Assembly: GCA_021154985.1 (NCBI GenBank)
Contig: JAJNQE010000012.1
Span: 25,858-89,857, forward strand
Length of the DNA: 64,000 nt
Reading direction: 5' to 3'
Source of the DNA: Hydrogenophaga sp.
GTDB taxonomy: Bacteria; Pseudomonadota; Gammaproteobacteria; Burkholderiales; Burkholderiaceae_C
Below, in pieces: positions 36,953-46,665 of this stretch. The notes under the pieces are model-generated. The model had not been told where the DNA came from, did not search any database, and saw only the letters and a program-made list of their open reading frames with translations. Each line of letters opens with the position of its first letter. Within the stretch, counting starts at the first letter, position 1. The position numbers were made by a program, and so were the translations under genes.

Positions 36953-37903
36953 TCAGACCTTCGAGAGCCAGTGGGCGTACTTGGGGTTGCGGCCGTTGAC
37001 GATGTCGAAGAAGGCGCTCTGGATCTTCTCGGTGATCGGGCCGCGGCTGCCCACGTAGTCGCCCTTGCCGAGCTCGATGCGATCCAGCTCGCGGATGGGG
37101 GTCACCTCGGCGGCGGTGCCGGTGAAGAAGGCCTCGTCGGCGATGTAGACCTCGTCGCGGGTGATGCGCTTCTGGATGATCTCCAGGCCGAGGTCCTTGG
37201 CGATGTGGAACACGGTGTTGCGCGTGATGCCGTTCAAGGCGCCGGCGGAGAGGTCGGGCGTGTAGATCACACCGTTCTTCACCACAAAGATGTTTTCGCC
37301 GGCGCCTTCGCTCACGAAGCCGGAGGCGTCGAGCAGCAGGGCCTCGTCGTAGCCCTCGTCGGTCACTTCCATGTTGGCCAGGATGCTGTTGGTGTAGTTG
37401 CTCACCGCCTTGGCCTGAGTCATGGTGATGTTGACGTGGTGGCGAGTGTAGCTGCTGGTCTTCACGCGGATGCCGCGCTTCAGGCCTTCTTCGCCCAGAT
37501 AAGCGCCCCAGGCCCAGGCCGCCACCATCAGGTGGATGGTGTTGCCCTTGGGGCTCACGCCCAGCTTCTTGTCGCCGATCCAGGTCAGCGGGCGGATGTA
37601 GCAGCTCTCCAGCTTGTTCTCACGCACCACGGCTTTCTGCGCTTCCATGGCTTCCTCCATGGTGAAGGGCAGCTTCATGCGCAGGATCTTGGCGCTGTTG
37701 AACAGGCGCTCGGTGTGTTCCTCCAGGCGGAAGATCGCCGTGCCGCCCACGGCGTTGTAAGCCCGCACCCCCTCAAAGGCCCCGCAACCGTAGTGCAGCG
37801 TGTGGGTCAGCACGTGGATCTTGGCGTCGCGCCAGTCCACCATCTGGCCGTCCATCCAGATCTTGCCGTCGCGGTCGGACATCGAGGGAACGATGGGGCT
37901 CAT
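36953..37903 (-). CDS. ilvE: Branched-chain amino acid aminotransferase
   Basis: 316 residues. It is a PLP enzyme of fold type IV for the last step of Leu, Ile and Val synthesis. The ATG at 37903 follows AAGGA by five bases and gives MSPIVPSMSDRDGKIWMDGQ. Motifs: HTLHYGCGAFEGVRAY, ITMTQAKAVSNYTNSI holding the PLP Lys, EGAGENIFVV and ITRDEVYIADEAFFTGTAAEVTPI. Length and motifs are standard. Confidence 0.96.
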   Translation of the reverse strand: MSPIVPSMSDRDGKIWMDGQMVDWRDAKIHVLTHTLHYGCGAFEGVRAYNAVGGTAIFRLEEHTERLFNSAKILRMKLPFTMEEAMEAQKAVVRENKLESCYIRPLTWIGDKKLGVSPKGNTIHLMVAAWAWGAYLGEEGLKRGIRVKTSSYTRHHVNITMTQAKAVSNYTNSILANMEVTDEGYDEALLLDASGFVSEGAGENIFVVKNGVIYTPDLSAGALNGITRNTVFHIAKDLGLEIIQKRITRDEVYIADEAFFTGTAAEVTPIRELDRIELGKGDYVGSRGPITEKIQSAFFDIVNGRNPKYAHWLSKV

Positions 37904-37967
37904 GGGGGTCCTTGTGAGTTGTTCGGGGGGCGCCCAGCCGGCAGGATGGGTCGCCAAACCGCCGATT

Positions 37968-38390
37968 TTACGGTGCCGCGCCGTCTTGGACCGGCGCTTC
38001 GGGGTCCGGCCGCGTCAGCTTCCAGCGCACGAGTTGGCCGCCGGCAAACTCGGCTTCCACCGTGGACAGGCCGTTGTCGCTCCAGCGGTACACCTCGGGC
38101 TCGACCCCCTCGGCCGAGACGCGCTGGCCCAGCGCGCGCGTCATGGCGATCACGTGCATGAGCGTCACACCCGGTTTGAGCTTGGCGTTGAGCATCACCG
38201 CGCTGTCCACGTGGCCGATGGGCCGGTGGGCGGCGCGCTTGAGCACGGTCATGAGGCGGGTGAAGTGCAGCAGCAGCCAGAACAACAGGCCGCCACCGAC
38301 GGCGGCCACGCCGGGCCAGCCGGAAGCCCTGTGCGCCACCACCAGCAAGGCGGCGCAGCCCAGGGGAATGAGGAATTTCTTGAGTTGCAT
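37968..38390 (-). CDS. Small membrane protein of unknown function, next to radA
   Basis: 140 residues from ATG 38390. Two hydrophobic stretches (about 6-22 and 28-45) are followed by a soluble region of roughly 90 residues with GHVDSAVMLNAKLKPGVTLMHVIAMTRALG and a C-terminal RWSDNGLSTVEAEF part. I do not recognise the family. It lies 25 bases downstream of radA on the same strand, so it is probably in the radA transcript. The soluble part could be a small regulatory or substrate-binding domain facing the cytoplasm. Confidence 0.75.
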   Translation of the reverse strand: MQLKKFLIPLGCAALLVVAHRASGWPGVAAVGGGLLFWLLLHFTRLMTVLKRAAHRPIGHVDSAVMLNAKLKPGVTLMHVIAMTRALGQRVSAEGVEPEVYRWSDNGLSTVEAEFAGGQLVRWKLTRPDPEAPVQDGAAP

Positions 38391-38415
38391 GGATGGGATT
38401 GTCCGTGGATGCGAA

Positions 38416-39792
<1,377 letters not shown>

Positions 39793-39820
39793 GGTGCTGG
39801 GCAATATAGTCGACACCCTC

Positions 39821-40921
39821 ATGACCTCACCCCGCCCCGCAGCCACCCTTCTCGTGCTGCCACCCAGCGCACAGCCCCTGTCCGCCGCGGCCCGCGCCTA
39901 CAACCTGCAGCTCACCCGCATCGACAAACTCAAGAGCCAGCTCGCCGAGCTGGACGCGCTGGGCCAGTTGCACCGGCAGGCGCTGCATGGTGCCATCGAC
40001 CCGCTGCGCCACCAGCTGGCTCAAGGCCAGCGTGAACTGGCGTTGGCGCTGGATGGTTTTCTGCAGGGCAAGGAACTCAGCCGGGGCCAAGCCGATGTGG
40101 CTCGCGCGGTGCTCTGCCGGATCGCACGCCAGCTGGTGGACGCCGGTGGCCCGGGCAATGAGGCCATGCGCGAACTGCACGACCGCCACAGCCCGCGCAC
40201 CCTCGCCGAACTCAAGCAGGACGCTGCCGACGCCTTGCGCGCGAGGCTGGAGTCGGTGCTGGGTGAACCGCTGGACGACGAGGGCCAGGACTTGAGCGCC
40301 GAACAGCTGCTGCGCGCCGGCATGGCGCGCCTGCGCCGGGCGCAGGAAGAAGCGCAAGACAAGAAGCGCGAAACCGCCCAGGCGAAACGCGAACGCAAGA
40401 AACCCGGTGCCGTCCTGCGCCAGACCGAACAAGTTGAGGCCGACACGCTCTTGCGCCGCCTGTTTCGCCAGCTCGCCAGCGCCCTGCATCCGGACCGCGA
40501 AACCGATCCGCAAGCCCGCCTGAAAAAGACCGCGCTCATGAGCGAGGCCAACGCGGCCTACGAGAAGCGCGACCTCGTCACCTTGCTGCAGATCCAGAGC
40601 CGCGCCGAACTGGCCGACCCCGAGGCCGTGCACAAGCTGTCGGACGAACGTCTGGCTTCGCTGACCCTGCTGCTCAAGGCCCAGGTGGCCGAGCTGGAGC
40701 GCGAGCGCGCCGGGCGGCAGAACGCGCTGGCCGACGAGTTCGATCTGCCCGAAGGCCTGTCACCCAACGCCAACACGCTGCTGCAGAACCGCATCGACCA
40801 GGCGCGGGAGCTGGAAGCCGCGATCGCCGGCATCGAACACGACCTGGCACAGGTGAGCAACGGCGTGCGGGTCAAGCGCTGGCTCAACGCGCAGCGCGAC
40901 GCCGTCATGCGCGAGCGCTGA
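39821..40921 (+). CDS. J-domain-like protein
   Basis: 366 residues from ATG 39821. Residues about 210-260 (LFRQLASALHPDRETDPQ, then MSEANAAYEKRDLVTLLQIQ) look like the end of helix II, the HPD tripeptide and helix III of a J domain, the part that stimulates Hsp70. The rest is highly helical and charged, rich in Arg, Glu, Gln and Ala, probably coiled coil, with an RRAQEEAQDKKRETAQAKRERKK run just before the J-like part. No Gly/Phe or zinc region is seen, so it is not a DnaJ or CbpA. Its 3' end overlaps the convergent nitronate monooxygenase gene by 17 bases. Confidence 0.78.
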   Translation: MTSPRPAATLLVLPPSAQPLSAAARAYNLQLTRIDKLKSQLAELDALGQLHRQALHGAIDPLRHQLAQGQRELALALDGFLQGKELSRGQADVARAVLCRIARQLVDAGGPGNEAMRELHDRHSPRTLAELKQDAADALRARLESVLGEPLDDEGQDLSAEQLLRAGMARLRRAQEEAQDKKRETAQAKRERKKPGAVLRQTEQVEADTLLRRLFRQLASALHPDRETDPQARLKKTALMSEANAAYEKRDLVTLLQIQSRAELADPEAVHKLSDERLASLTLLLKAQVAELERERAGRQNALADEFDLPEGLSPNANTLLQNRIDQARELEAAIAGIEHDLAQVSNGVRVKRWLNAQRDAVMRER

Positions 40922-41957
40922 AGCCTTCGATCAGCGAGCATGTGATCTCGGCTGCTGGCAGGTCGCGGCAGCCGCTGGCGTTTTGGCCCGACCACAGCGG
41001 CGAAAAATCGCCGCTGCCCTTGGCCTCCCAGTGCGCGCGCAGCGGCGCCATGGCCGCGCCCGCCAGTGGGAAGGCGGGCGCCACCGGGTTCATGGGGCCC
41101 AGTTCGCGCATCACCCGGTTGACGATGCCGCGCGCCGGTCGCCCGGTGAAGAGGTGCGTGAGCGCCGTGTGGTGCGCCGCCTCGCTGTGCAGCGCCGCGC
41201 GGTGCAGGGCGCTGGTGGTGGCCTCGTTGCAGCACAGGTAAGCCGTGCCCACCTGCACGCCCGAGGCGCCCAGCGCCATGGCGGCGGCCACACCCGCTGC
41301 ATCGGCAATGCCGCCGGCCGCGATCACCGGCACGCTCACCGCGGCCACGATCTGCGGCAGCAGCGCAAACGTGCCCACCTGCGTGCTGAGGTCGTCGGTG
41401 AGGAACATGCCGCGGTGGCCGCCGGCCTCCACACCCTGCGCAATGACCACGTCGGCGCCAAAGGCTTCCAGCCAGTGCGCCTCTTCCACCGTGGTGGCCG
41501 AGGCCAGCACCACGCTGCCCCAGCTTTTCACGCGGTCCAGCAAATCGAGGTCGGGCAATCCGAAGTGGAAGCTCACCACCTTGGGCTTGAAGCGCTCCAG
41601 CAGGTCGGCCGCCGCGCTGTTGAACGGCACGCGGCCCGGGCCGGCGGGCACGGCGTCGATGTCCAACCCCGCCTCGCGGTAGTAGGTGGCCAGCCAGGCG
41701 CGCCAGGCGGCTTCGCGGGCCTCGTCGGGCACCGGTGGCGTGTGGCAGAAGAAGTTGACGTTCCAGGGGCGCGAGGTCCCGGCGGCCAGCGTGGTCAGTT
41801 CGCGTTCCAGCGCATCGGGCGCGAGCATGGCGCAGGGCAGCGAGCCGAGCGCGCCCGCGTTGCTCACCGCCACCGCGAGCGCGGCGCCCTGCACGCCGGC
41901 CATGGGCGCCTGGATCAAGGGAAAGTCGGTACCGATCAGCGAGGTGAGTGGGTTCAT
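40905..41957 (-). CDS. Nitronate monooxygenase (2-nitropropane dioxygenase family)
   Basis: 350 residues. It is an FMN-dependent TIM-barrel enzyme that oxidises alkyl nitronates, possibly as detoxification. Motifs: FPLIQAPMAGVQGAALAVAVSNAGALGSLP, VVSFHFGLP (the region of the catalytic His), VVIAQGVEAGGHRGMF and AAGGIADAAGVAAAMALGASGVQVGTA, which binds FMN phosphate. The ATG at 41957 lies next to the hpaR operator region and is divergent from hpaR, so HpaR might affect it too. A role in aromatic catabolism is not evident. Confidence 0.88.
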   Translation of the reverse strand: MNPLTSLIGTDFPLIQAPMAGVQGAALAVAVSNAGALGSLPCAMLAPDALERELTTLAAGTSRPWNVNFFCHTPPVPDEAREAAWRAWLATYYREAGLDIDAVPAGPGRVPFNSAAADLLERFKPKVVSFHFGLPDLDLLDRVKSWGSVVLASATTVEEAHWLEAFGADVVIAQGVEAGGHRGMFLTDDLSTQVGTFALLPQIVAAVSVPVIAAGGIADAAGVAAAMALGASGVQVGTAYLCCNEATTSALHRAALHSEAAHHTALTHLFTGRPARGIVNRVMRELGPMNPVAPAFPLAGAAMAPLRAHWEAKGSGDFSPLWSGQNASGCRDLPAAEITCSLIEGFSARA

Positions 41958-42014
41958 GCGCGCATTCTCCGCGCGGCCAATGGCCGGGTAAACCCTCAAA
42001 GGTGTAACACCGCA

Positions 42015-42040
42015 TTCATTTAACATGTTAACTAAATGAA
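42015..42040. promoter_or_regulatory. Palindromic operator overlapping the hpaR start codon
   Basis: TTCATTTA (42015-42022) and TAAATGAA (42033-42040) are an 8-bp inverted repeat. Nested within is the 12-bp perfect palindrome TTAACATGTTAA (42020-42031). The hpaR ATG is at 42036, inside the right arm. MarR-type repressors bind such AT-rich palindromes, so this is the probable HpaR autoregulatory site. Confidence 0.7.
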
Positions 42041-42512
42041 CGACGCCACCCCCTTCATCCACCGCAACTTGCCGCGCCTGCTGCTCGAAGCGCGCGAAGC
42101 CGTGATGCTGCACACGCGGCCCAGTCTGCGCGAACACGGCCTGAGCGACCAGCAGTGGCGCGTGTTGCGCGTGCTGGGTGAACACGCTCGCCTGCCCGGC
42201 GGCGTGGAAACCGGCCGCGTGGCGCGCGAGGCGTTTTTGCTCGGCCCCAGCCTCACCGGCGTGCTCACCCGCATGGAGCGCGACGGGTTGATCGCACGCG
42301 GCCGCTGCCCCCAGGATGCGCGGCGCACGGTGGTGCGCGCCACCCCCGCCGGGCTCAAGCTGGTCAAGCGCTTGTCCAGCACCATCGAGGCGCACTACGC
42401 GTGGATGGAGGAGCGCCTGGGAAAGGCGCGGCTGGCGCAGCTGTATGTCTTGCTTGATGAGGTGATCGCGCTCGAGCAGCCGGTCGAGGTCGCCGAAGAG
42501 GAAGCCGAATGA
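42036..42512 (+). CDS. hpaR: HpaR-like MarR-family regulator of homoprotocatechuate degradation
   Basis: 158 residues. It is a winged-helix repressor that in E. coli W is released by 4-hydroxyphenylacetate or homoprotocatechuate. The N-terminus FIHRNLPRLLLEAREAVM and LSDQQWRVLRVL are typical of HpaR; the recognition helix and wing lie in LLGPSLTGVLTRMERDGLIARGRCPQDARRTVV. No ribosome binding site precedes the ATG and the operator covers it, so the message may be leaderless. The hpaG1 gene overlaps the stop as ATGA, placing the regulator in its own operon. Confidence 0.9.
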   Translation: MNDATPFIHRNLPRLLLEAREAVMLHTRPSLREHGLSDQQWRVLRVLGEHARLPGGVETGRVAREAFLLGPSLTGVLTRMERDGLIARGRCPQDARRTVVRATPAGLKLVKRLSSTIEAHYAWMEERLGKARLAQLYVLLDEVIALEQPVEVAEEEAE

Positions 42513-43156
42513 GCGCTCCATGGATGCCCCAGGGCACGGTCTACGGCACGCTGCTGAACTGTCAGCGCGAGCACGCGCTGTGGGCGCCGCGCATGACCGA
42601 AGCGCCCTACAAGGCGCCGCCGAGTGCGCCGGTGCTCTACATCAAGACCGCCAACACCTTCACCGCCGCCGGCCATGGCATCGCACTGCCCGCTGGCCAG
42701 CCGGTGGTGGTGAGTGCCACGCTCGGGCTGGTCATGGGCGTGGGTGGGGTGGCCGGTGCCGTGCTGCTCAACGACGTGGCGATTGCGCACGACAGCTATT
42801 ACCGTCCACCGGTGAAGTTCCAGTGTGTGGACGGATTCCTCGGTGTCGGTCCCGAGTGCGTGCCACTGCCGCACCTGGGTGGGCTTGGTGGACTGAAGGC
42901 CTTGCAGCTGGAGATGCTCATCAACGGCGTGCACCGCCAGACCACGGTGCTGGCCGAGCTGGTGCGCGACGCCGCCAAGCTGCTGGCCGACGTGCAGGCG
43001 TTCATGACGCTGCAGCCGGGCGACGTGTTGATGCTGGGCAGCGACTGCCTGCCTGACGGTTCACGGCCCCTCGTGCATGCAGGCGACACCGTGGAGATCA
43101 GCGCCCCGGGCTTGCGGCCAGCCGTCCACAGCTTCACGGCGGAGGTGCCGGCATGA
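42509..43156 (+). CDS. hpaG1: HpaG1: isomerase/decarboxylase subunit of 4-hydroxyphenylacetate degradation
   Basis: 215 residues, fumarylacetoacetate-hydrolase fold. It corresponds to the N-terminal half of E. coli HpaG, which decarboxylates and isomerises 5-oxopent-3-ene-1,2,5-tricarboxylate to 2-oxohept-3-ene-1,7-dioate. Motifs: GTVYGTLLNCQREHALW, PVLYIKTANTF and DGFLGVGPECVPL. The metal-binding acidic residues of this half appear reduced, as in the N-terminal half of the fused enzyme. It overlaps hpaR and hpaG2 by 4 bases each. Confidence 0.88.
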   Translation: MSAPWMPQGTVYGTLLNCQREHALWAPRMTEAPYKAPPSAPVLYIKTANTFTAAGHGIALPAGQPVVVSATLGLVMGVGGVAGAVLLNDVAIAHDSYYRPPVKFQCVDGFLGVGPECVPLPHLGGLGGLKALQLEMLINGVHRQTTVLAELVRDAAKLLADVQAFMTLQPGDVLMLGSDCLPDGSRPLVHAGDTVEISAPGLRPAVHSFTAEVPA

Positions 43157-43944
43157 AACACGCCCGCATCGCCTGGGCCGGCGCGGTCCACGACGCTGTC
43201 GAAGCCGACGGTCGGCTGGAGCTGCTCACCCCCGCGTTCAAGGGGCGCCGCGTGGCATTCAACGAGGTGGTGTGGCTGCCACCACTCGCCCCCAACCCGC
43301 CGACCCGCCCACGCACCGTGCTCGCGCTCGGCCTGAACTACGCCGACCACGCGAAAGAACTCGCGTTCAAGGCGCCGGACGAACCGCTGGCCTTCTTGAA
43401 AGGTGAGGCCTCGCTCACCGGCCACCGCGGCTTCACCGTGCGCCCGGCCGGCGTGCAGCACATGCACTACGAATGTGAACTGGCGGTGGTGGTCGGCCGC
43501 ACCGCGAAGCGCGTGAAGAGGGCCGATGCGCTGGACTTCGTGGCCGGCTACACCGTGGCCAACGACTATGCGATCCGCGACTACCTGGAAAACTGGTACC
43601 GCCCCAACCTGCGCGTGAAGAACCGCGACACCTGCACACCCATCGGCCCCTGGCTGGTGGACGCGGTGGATGTGCATGAAGGTCACGGCGGGCCGATGAA
43701 CCTCGCTTTGCAGACCACGGTGAACGGCCAGGTCACGCAGCAGGGCAGCACGCGCGACATGATCTTCGACGTGCCCACACTCATCGAATACTTCAGCGCC
43801 TTCATGACGCTGCAACCCGGCGACCTCATCCTCACCGGCACGCCCGACGGCGTGGTCGACTGCCAGCCCGGCGACGTGATCGTCACGTCCATTGAAGGCA
43901 TCGGCGATCTGGTCAACACCATCACCTCATCCGAACCCGCATGA
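43153..43944 (+). CDS. hpaG2: HpaG2: isomerase/decarboxylase subunit of 4-hydroxyphenylacetate degradation
   Basis: 263 residues, matching the C-terminal half of the E. coli fused HpaG. Motifs: VLALGLNYADHAKEL, AFLKGEASLTGH, the metal-binding HYECELAVVVG, GYTVANDYAIRDY and LQPGDLILTGTPDGV. It overlaps hpaG1 and hpaE by 4 bases each (ATGA), so the two halves are translationally coupled in place of the fusion. Confidence 0.92.
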   Translation: MKHARIAWAGAVHDAVEADGRLELLTPAFKGRRVAFNEVVWLPPLAPNPPTRPRTVLALGLNYADHAKELAFKAPDEPLAFLKGEASLTGHRGFTVRPAGVQHMHYECELAVVVGRTAKRVKRADALDFVAGYTVANDYAIRDYLENWYRPNLRVKNRDTCTPIGPWLVDAVDVHEGHGGPMNLALQTTVNGQVTQQGSTRDMIFDVPTLIEYFSAFMTLQPGDLILTGTPDGVVDCQPGDVIVTSIEGIGDLVNTITSSEPA

Positions 43945-45410
43945 CCCTCCAGCACCTCATCAACGGCCAGTCCGTGGCCAGCGCCACCACCTTCGAGACC
44001 ATCAACCCTGCCACGCAAGACGTTCTGGCTGAAGTGGCTTCGGGTGGTACGGACGAGGTCAACGCGGCGGTGCAAGCGGCCCAAGACGCGTTCCCGAAAT
44101 GGGCTGGTCTGCCCGCCACCGAGCGCGCGAAGCTCATGCGCAAACTCGGCGAGTTGATCGCGGCGCACGTGCCCGAGATCGCGCAGACCGAGACCAACGA
44201 CTGCGGCCAGACGATCGCGCAGACCGGCAAACAGCTGAGTCCGCGCGCGGCCGACAACTTCCACTACTTCGCCGAGATGTGCACGCGTGTGGACGGCCAC
44301 ACCTACCCCACACCCACGCACCTGAACTACACGCTGTTCCACCCGGTCGGGGTGTGCGCGCTCATCAGCCCGTGGAACGTGCCCTTCATGACCGCCACCT
44401 GGAAGGTCGCGCCGTGCCTGGCGTTCGGCAACACGGCGGTGCTGAAGATGAGCGAGCTCAGTCCGCTCACCGCCGCGCGCCTGGGCGAGCTGGCGCTCGA
44501 AGCGGGCATTCCGGCCGGCGTGTTGAACGTGGTGCACGGCATGGGCAAGGCAGCGGGCGAGCCGCTGTGCGCCCACCCGGACGTGCGCGCGATTTCCTTC
44601 ACCGGGTCCACCGCCACCGGCAACCGCATCGTGCAGAGCGCGGGCCTGAAGAAGTTCAGCATGGAGCTGGGCGGCAAGAGCCCGTTCGTGATCTTCGACG
44701 ACGCCGATCTGGACCGCGCGCTCGACGCCGCCGTGTTCATGATCTTCAGCAACAACGGCGAGCGCTGCACGGCCGGCAGCCGCATCCTGGTGCAGCAGAG
44801 CATTTACGCCGACTTCGCGGCCAGGTTCGCCGAGCGCGCCAAGCGCATCACGGTGGGCGACCCGCTGGATGAGAAGACCATCGTCGGCCCGATGATCAGC
44901 CGGGCGCATCTGGCGAAGGTGCGCAGCTACATCGAACTGGGCCCGAAGGAGGGCGCCACGCTGCTCTGCGGCGGGCTGGACCGGCCGTCGTACGCGGCCG
45001 AGCTGCCCACGCGTGTGGCCCAGGGCAACTACGTCTGGCCCACCGTGTTCGCCGATGTGGACAACCGCATGCGCATCGCGCAGGAAGAGATCTTCGGCCC
45101 GGTGGCTTGCCTCATCCCATTCAAGGACGAAGCGCATGCGATCGAGCTGGCGAACGACATCCAGTACGGTCTCTCCAGTTATGTGTGGACCGAGAACCTC
45201 GGTCGTGCGCACCGGGTGGCGGCTGCCGTGGAGGCTGGCATGTGTTTCGTGAATTCGCAGAACGTGCGGGACCTGCGCCAGCCGTTTGGCGGCACCAAGG
45301 CAAGTGGCACGGGGCGTGAGGGTGGGACCTGGAGTTATGAGGTGTTTCTGGAGCCCAAGAACGTGGCGGTGTCTTTGGGGTCGCATCACATTCCGCATTG
45401 GGGGGTTTGA
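43941..45410 (+). CDS. hpaE: 5-carboxymethyl-2-hydroxymuconate semialdehyde dehydrogenase
   Basis: 489 residues, aldehyde dehydrogenase family. It oxidises the semialdehyde made by HpaD ring cleavage, using NAD. Visible: ISPWNVPFMTATWKVAPCLAFGN (cofactor binding), SFTGSTATGNRI, the catalytic Glu in SMELGGKSPFVIF and the catalytic Cys in NNGERCTAGSR. The length is normal. The next hpa gene, hpaD, is 324 bases away, the only large gap in the operon, and that gap holds the two fold-back elements. Confidence 0.93.
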   Translation: MTLQHLINGQSVASATTFETINPATQDVLAEVASGGTDEVNAAVQAAQDAFPKWAGLPATERAKLMRKLGELIAAHVPEIAQTETNDCGQTIAQTGKQLSPRAADNFHYFAEMCTRVDGHTYPTPTHLNYTLFHPVGVCALISPWNVPFMTATWKVAPCLAFGNTAVLKMSELSPLTAARLGELALEAGIPAGVLNVVHGMGKAAGEPLCAHPDVRAISFTGSTATGNRIVQSAGLKKFSMELGGKSPFVIFDDADLDRALDAAVFMIFSNNGERCTAGSRILVQQSIYADFAARFAERAKRITVGDPLDEKTIVGPMISRAHLAKVRSYIELGPKEGATLLCGGLDRPSYAAELPTRVAQGNYVWPTVFADVDNRMRIAQEEIFGPVACLIPFKDEAHAIELANDIQYGLSSYVWTENLGRAHRVAAAVEAGMCFVNSQNVRDLRQPFGGTKASGTGREGGTWSYEVFLEPKNVAVSLGSHHIPHWGV

Positions 45411-45436
45411 AATGCCTTCACTCTTGCGTTTGTGCG

Positions 45437-45537
45437 AGATCGTGAGTGCTGGGTGCTCTGCTCCGCGAATGTCCCCCGGCGGCTGGTGCCGCCTCCTCCT
45501 TTATTTCGCTGCGCAGAGCACCCAACACTCACGATCT
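45437..45537. repeat. Fold-back element, copy 1
   Basis: Arms of 25 bp (45437-45461 and 45513-45537) are inverted repeats with one mismatch. They enclose a 51-base core (45462-45512) that begins TCCGCGAATGTCCCCC, has a small internal hairpin GGCGGC/GCCGCC, and ends CTCCTTTATTTCGCTGC. The same core, inverted, is in copy 2, but the arms of the two copies differ. Confidence 0.85.
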
Positions 45538-45581
45538 GAGGCGGCATTCTGGTGTTCATCCAGGTGCACGCTCGGAACGCA

Positions 45582-45685
45582 GTGGCGGGAGGGCTTGGGG
45601 TGTCCACCGCAGCGAAATAAAGGAGGAGGGGCCGCAGGCCCCGGGGGACATTCGCGGAGGTGGGCACCCCAAGCCCTCTCGCCAC
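45582..45685. repeat. Fold-back element, copy 2 (inverted relative to copy 1)
   Basis: Arms of 27 bp (45582-45608 and 45659-45685) pair with two mismatches. The 50-base core (45609-45658) is the reverse complement of the copy 1 core: GCAGCGAAATAAAGGAG at one end and GGGGGACATTCGCGGA at the other, with a different inner hairpin (GGCC/GGCC type). The 22 bases at 45608-45629 are an exact inverted match to 45492-45513. The 45538-45581 spacer between copies shows nothing recognisable. Confidence 0.85.
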
Positions 45686-45734
45686 GGAGCCACTGCCAAC
45701 GCCTGAGCCACGACAAACACAAAAGGAGCAAGAC

Positions 45735-46658
45735 ATGGGAAAACTAGCCCTCGTGGCCAAGGTCACCCACGTCCCCTCGATGTACCTCAGCGAACTCGAC
45801 GGGCCCAGAAAAGGCACAAGACAGGACGCCATCGACGGCCATCAGGAAATCAGCCGCCGCTGCCGAGCACTCGGCGTGGACACCATCGTCGTCTTCGACA
45901 CCCACTGGCTCGTCAACGCCAGCTACCACCTCAACTGCGCACCCCACTTCCAGGGCACGTACACCAGCAACGAACTGCCGCACTTCATCAGCAACCTGCC
46001 GTTCGAGATACCGGGCAACCCTGCATTGGGCAAGCTGCTCGCCCAGGTTTGCAACGAGCATGGCGTGGAAACCCTGGCCCATCACGCCACCACATTGGGC
46101 CCCGAGTACGGCACGCTCGTGCCCATGCGCTACATGAACGCCGACCAGCACTTCAAGGCCATCTCGGTCTCTGCGCTGTGCCAGGCGCATTACCTCAACG
46201 ACAGCGCGCGCCTGGGCTGGGCCATGCGCAAGGCCGTGGAAGACCATTACGACGGCACCGTGGCGTTTCTCGCCAGCGGCAGCCTCAGCCACCGCTTCGC
46301 CCAGAACGGCCTGGCGCCCGACTACGCCTTCAAGATCTGGAGCCCCTTCCTGGAGACGCTGGATCGCCGCGTGGTGCAGATGTGGGAACAGGGCGAATGG
46401 AAAGCCTTCTGCGAGATGCTGCCCGAGTACGCCGCCAAGGGCCACGGCGAAGGCTTCATGCACGACACCGCCATGATGCTCGGCGCGCTCGGCTGGAGCG
46501 ACTACGAAGGCCAGGCCGAGGTCATCACGCCCTACTTCGGCGCCTCCGGCACCGGCCAGATCAACGCCGTGTTCCCCGTCACCCCGCAGACCGGCGCCGC
46601 CATTCCCGCTGCGCAGGCCTCGGCTGCAAAAGGCTTCCAGACCGTCTCCCGACTCTGA
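45735..46658 (+). CDS. hpaD: 3,4-dihydroxyphenylacetate 2,3-dioxygenase
   Basis: 307 residues. It is an extradiol ring-cleaving dioxygenase of the LigB type, opening homoprotocatechuate next to the hydroxyls with non-haem iron. The ATG at 45735 follows AAAAGGAG by six bases and gives MGKLALVAKVTHVPSMYLSEL, closely like E. coli HpaD; an earlier in-frame start is not supported. DTHWLVNASYHLN supplies an iron-binding His, and FLASGSLSHRF the catalytic His. It begins a second block, hpaD-F-H-I. Confidence 0.95.
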   Translation: MGKLALVAKVTHVPSMYLSELDGPRKGTRQDAIDGHQEISRRCRALGVDTIVVFDTHWLVNASYHLNCAPHFQGTYTSNELPHFISNLPFEIPGNPALGKLLAQVCNEHGVETLAHHATTLGPEYGTLVPMRYMNADQHFKAISVSALCQAHYLNDSARLGWAMRKAVEDHYDGTVAFLASGSLSHRFAQNGLAPDYAFKIWSPFLETLDRRVVQMWEQGEWKAFCEMLPEYAAKGHGEGFMHDTAMMLGALGWSDYEGQAEVITPYFGASGTGQINAVFPVTPQTGAAIPAAQASAAKGFQTVSRL

Positions 46659-46665
46659 CCTCACC

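Noticed and set aside
45411..45734. CRISPR-like array between hpaE and hpaD
   Set aside because: The repeats are two inverted fold-back units, not direct repeats with regular spacers; no cas genes are near.
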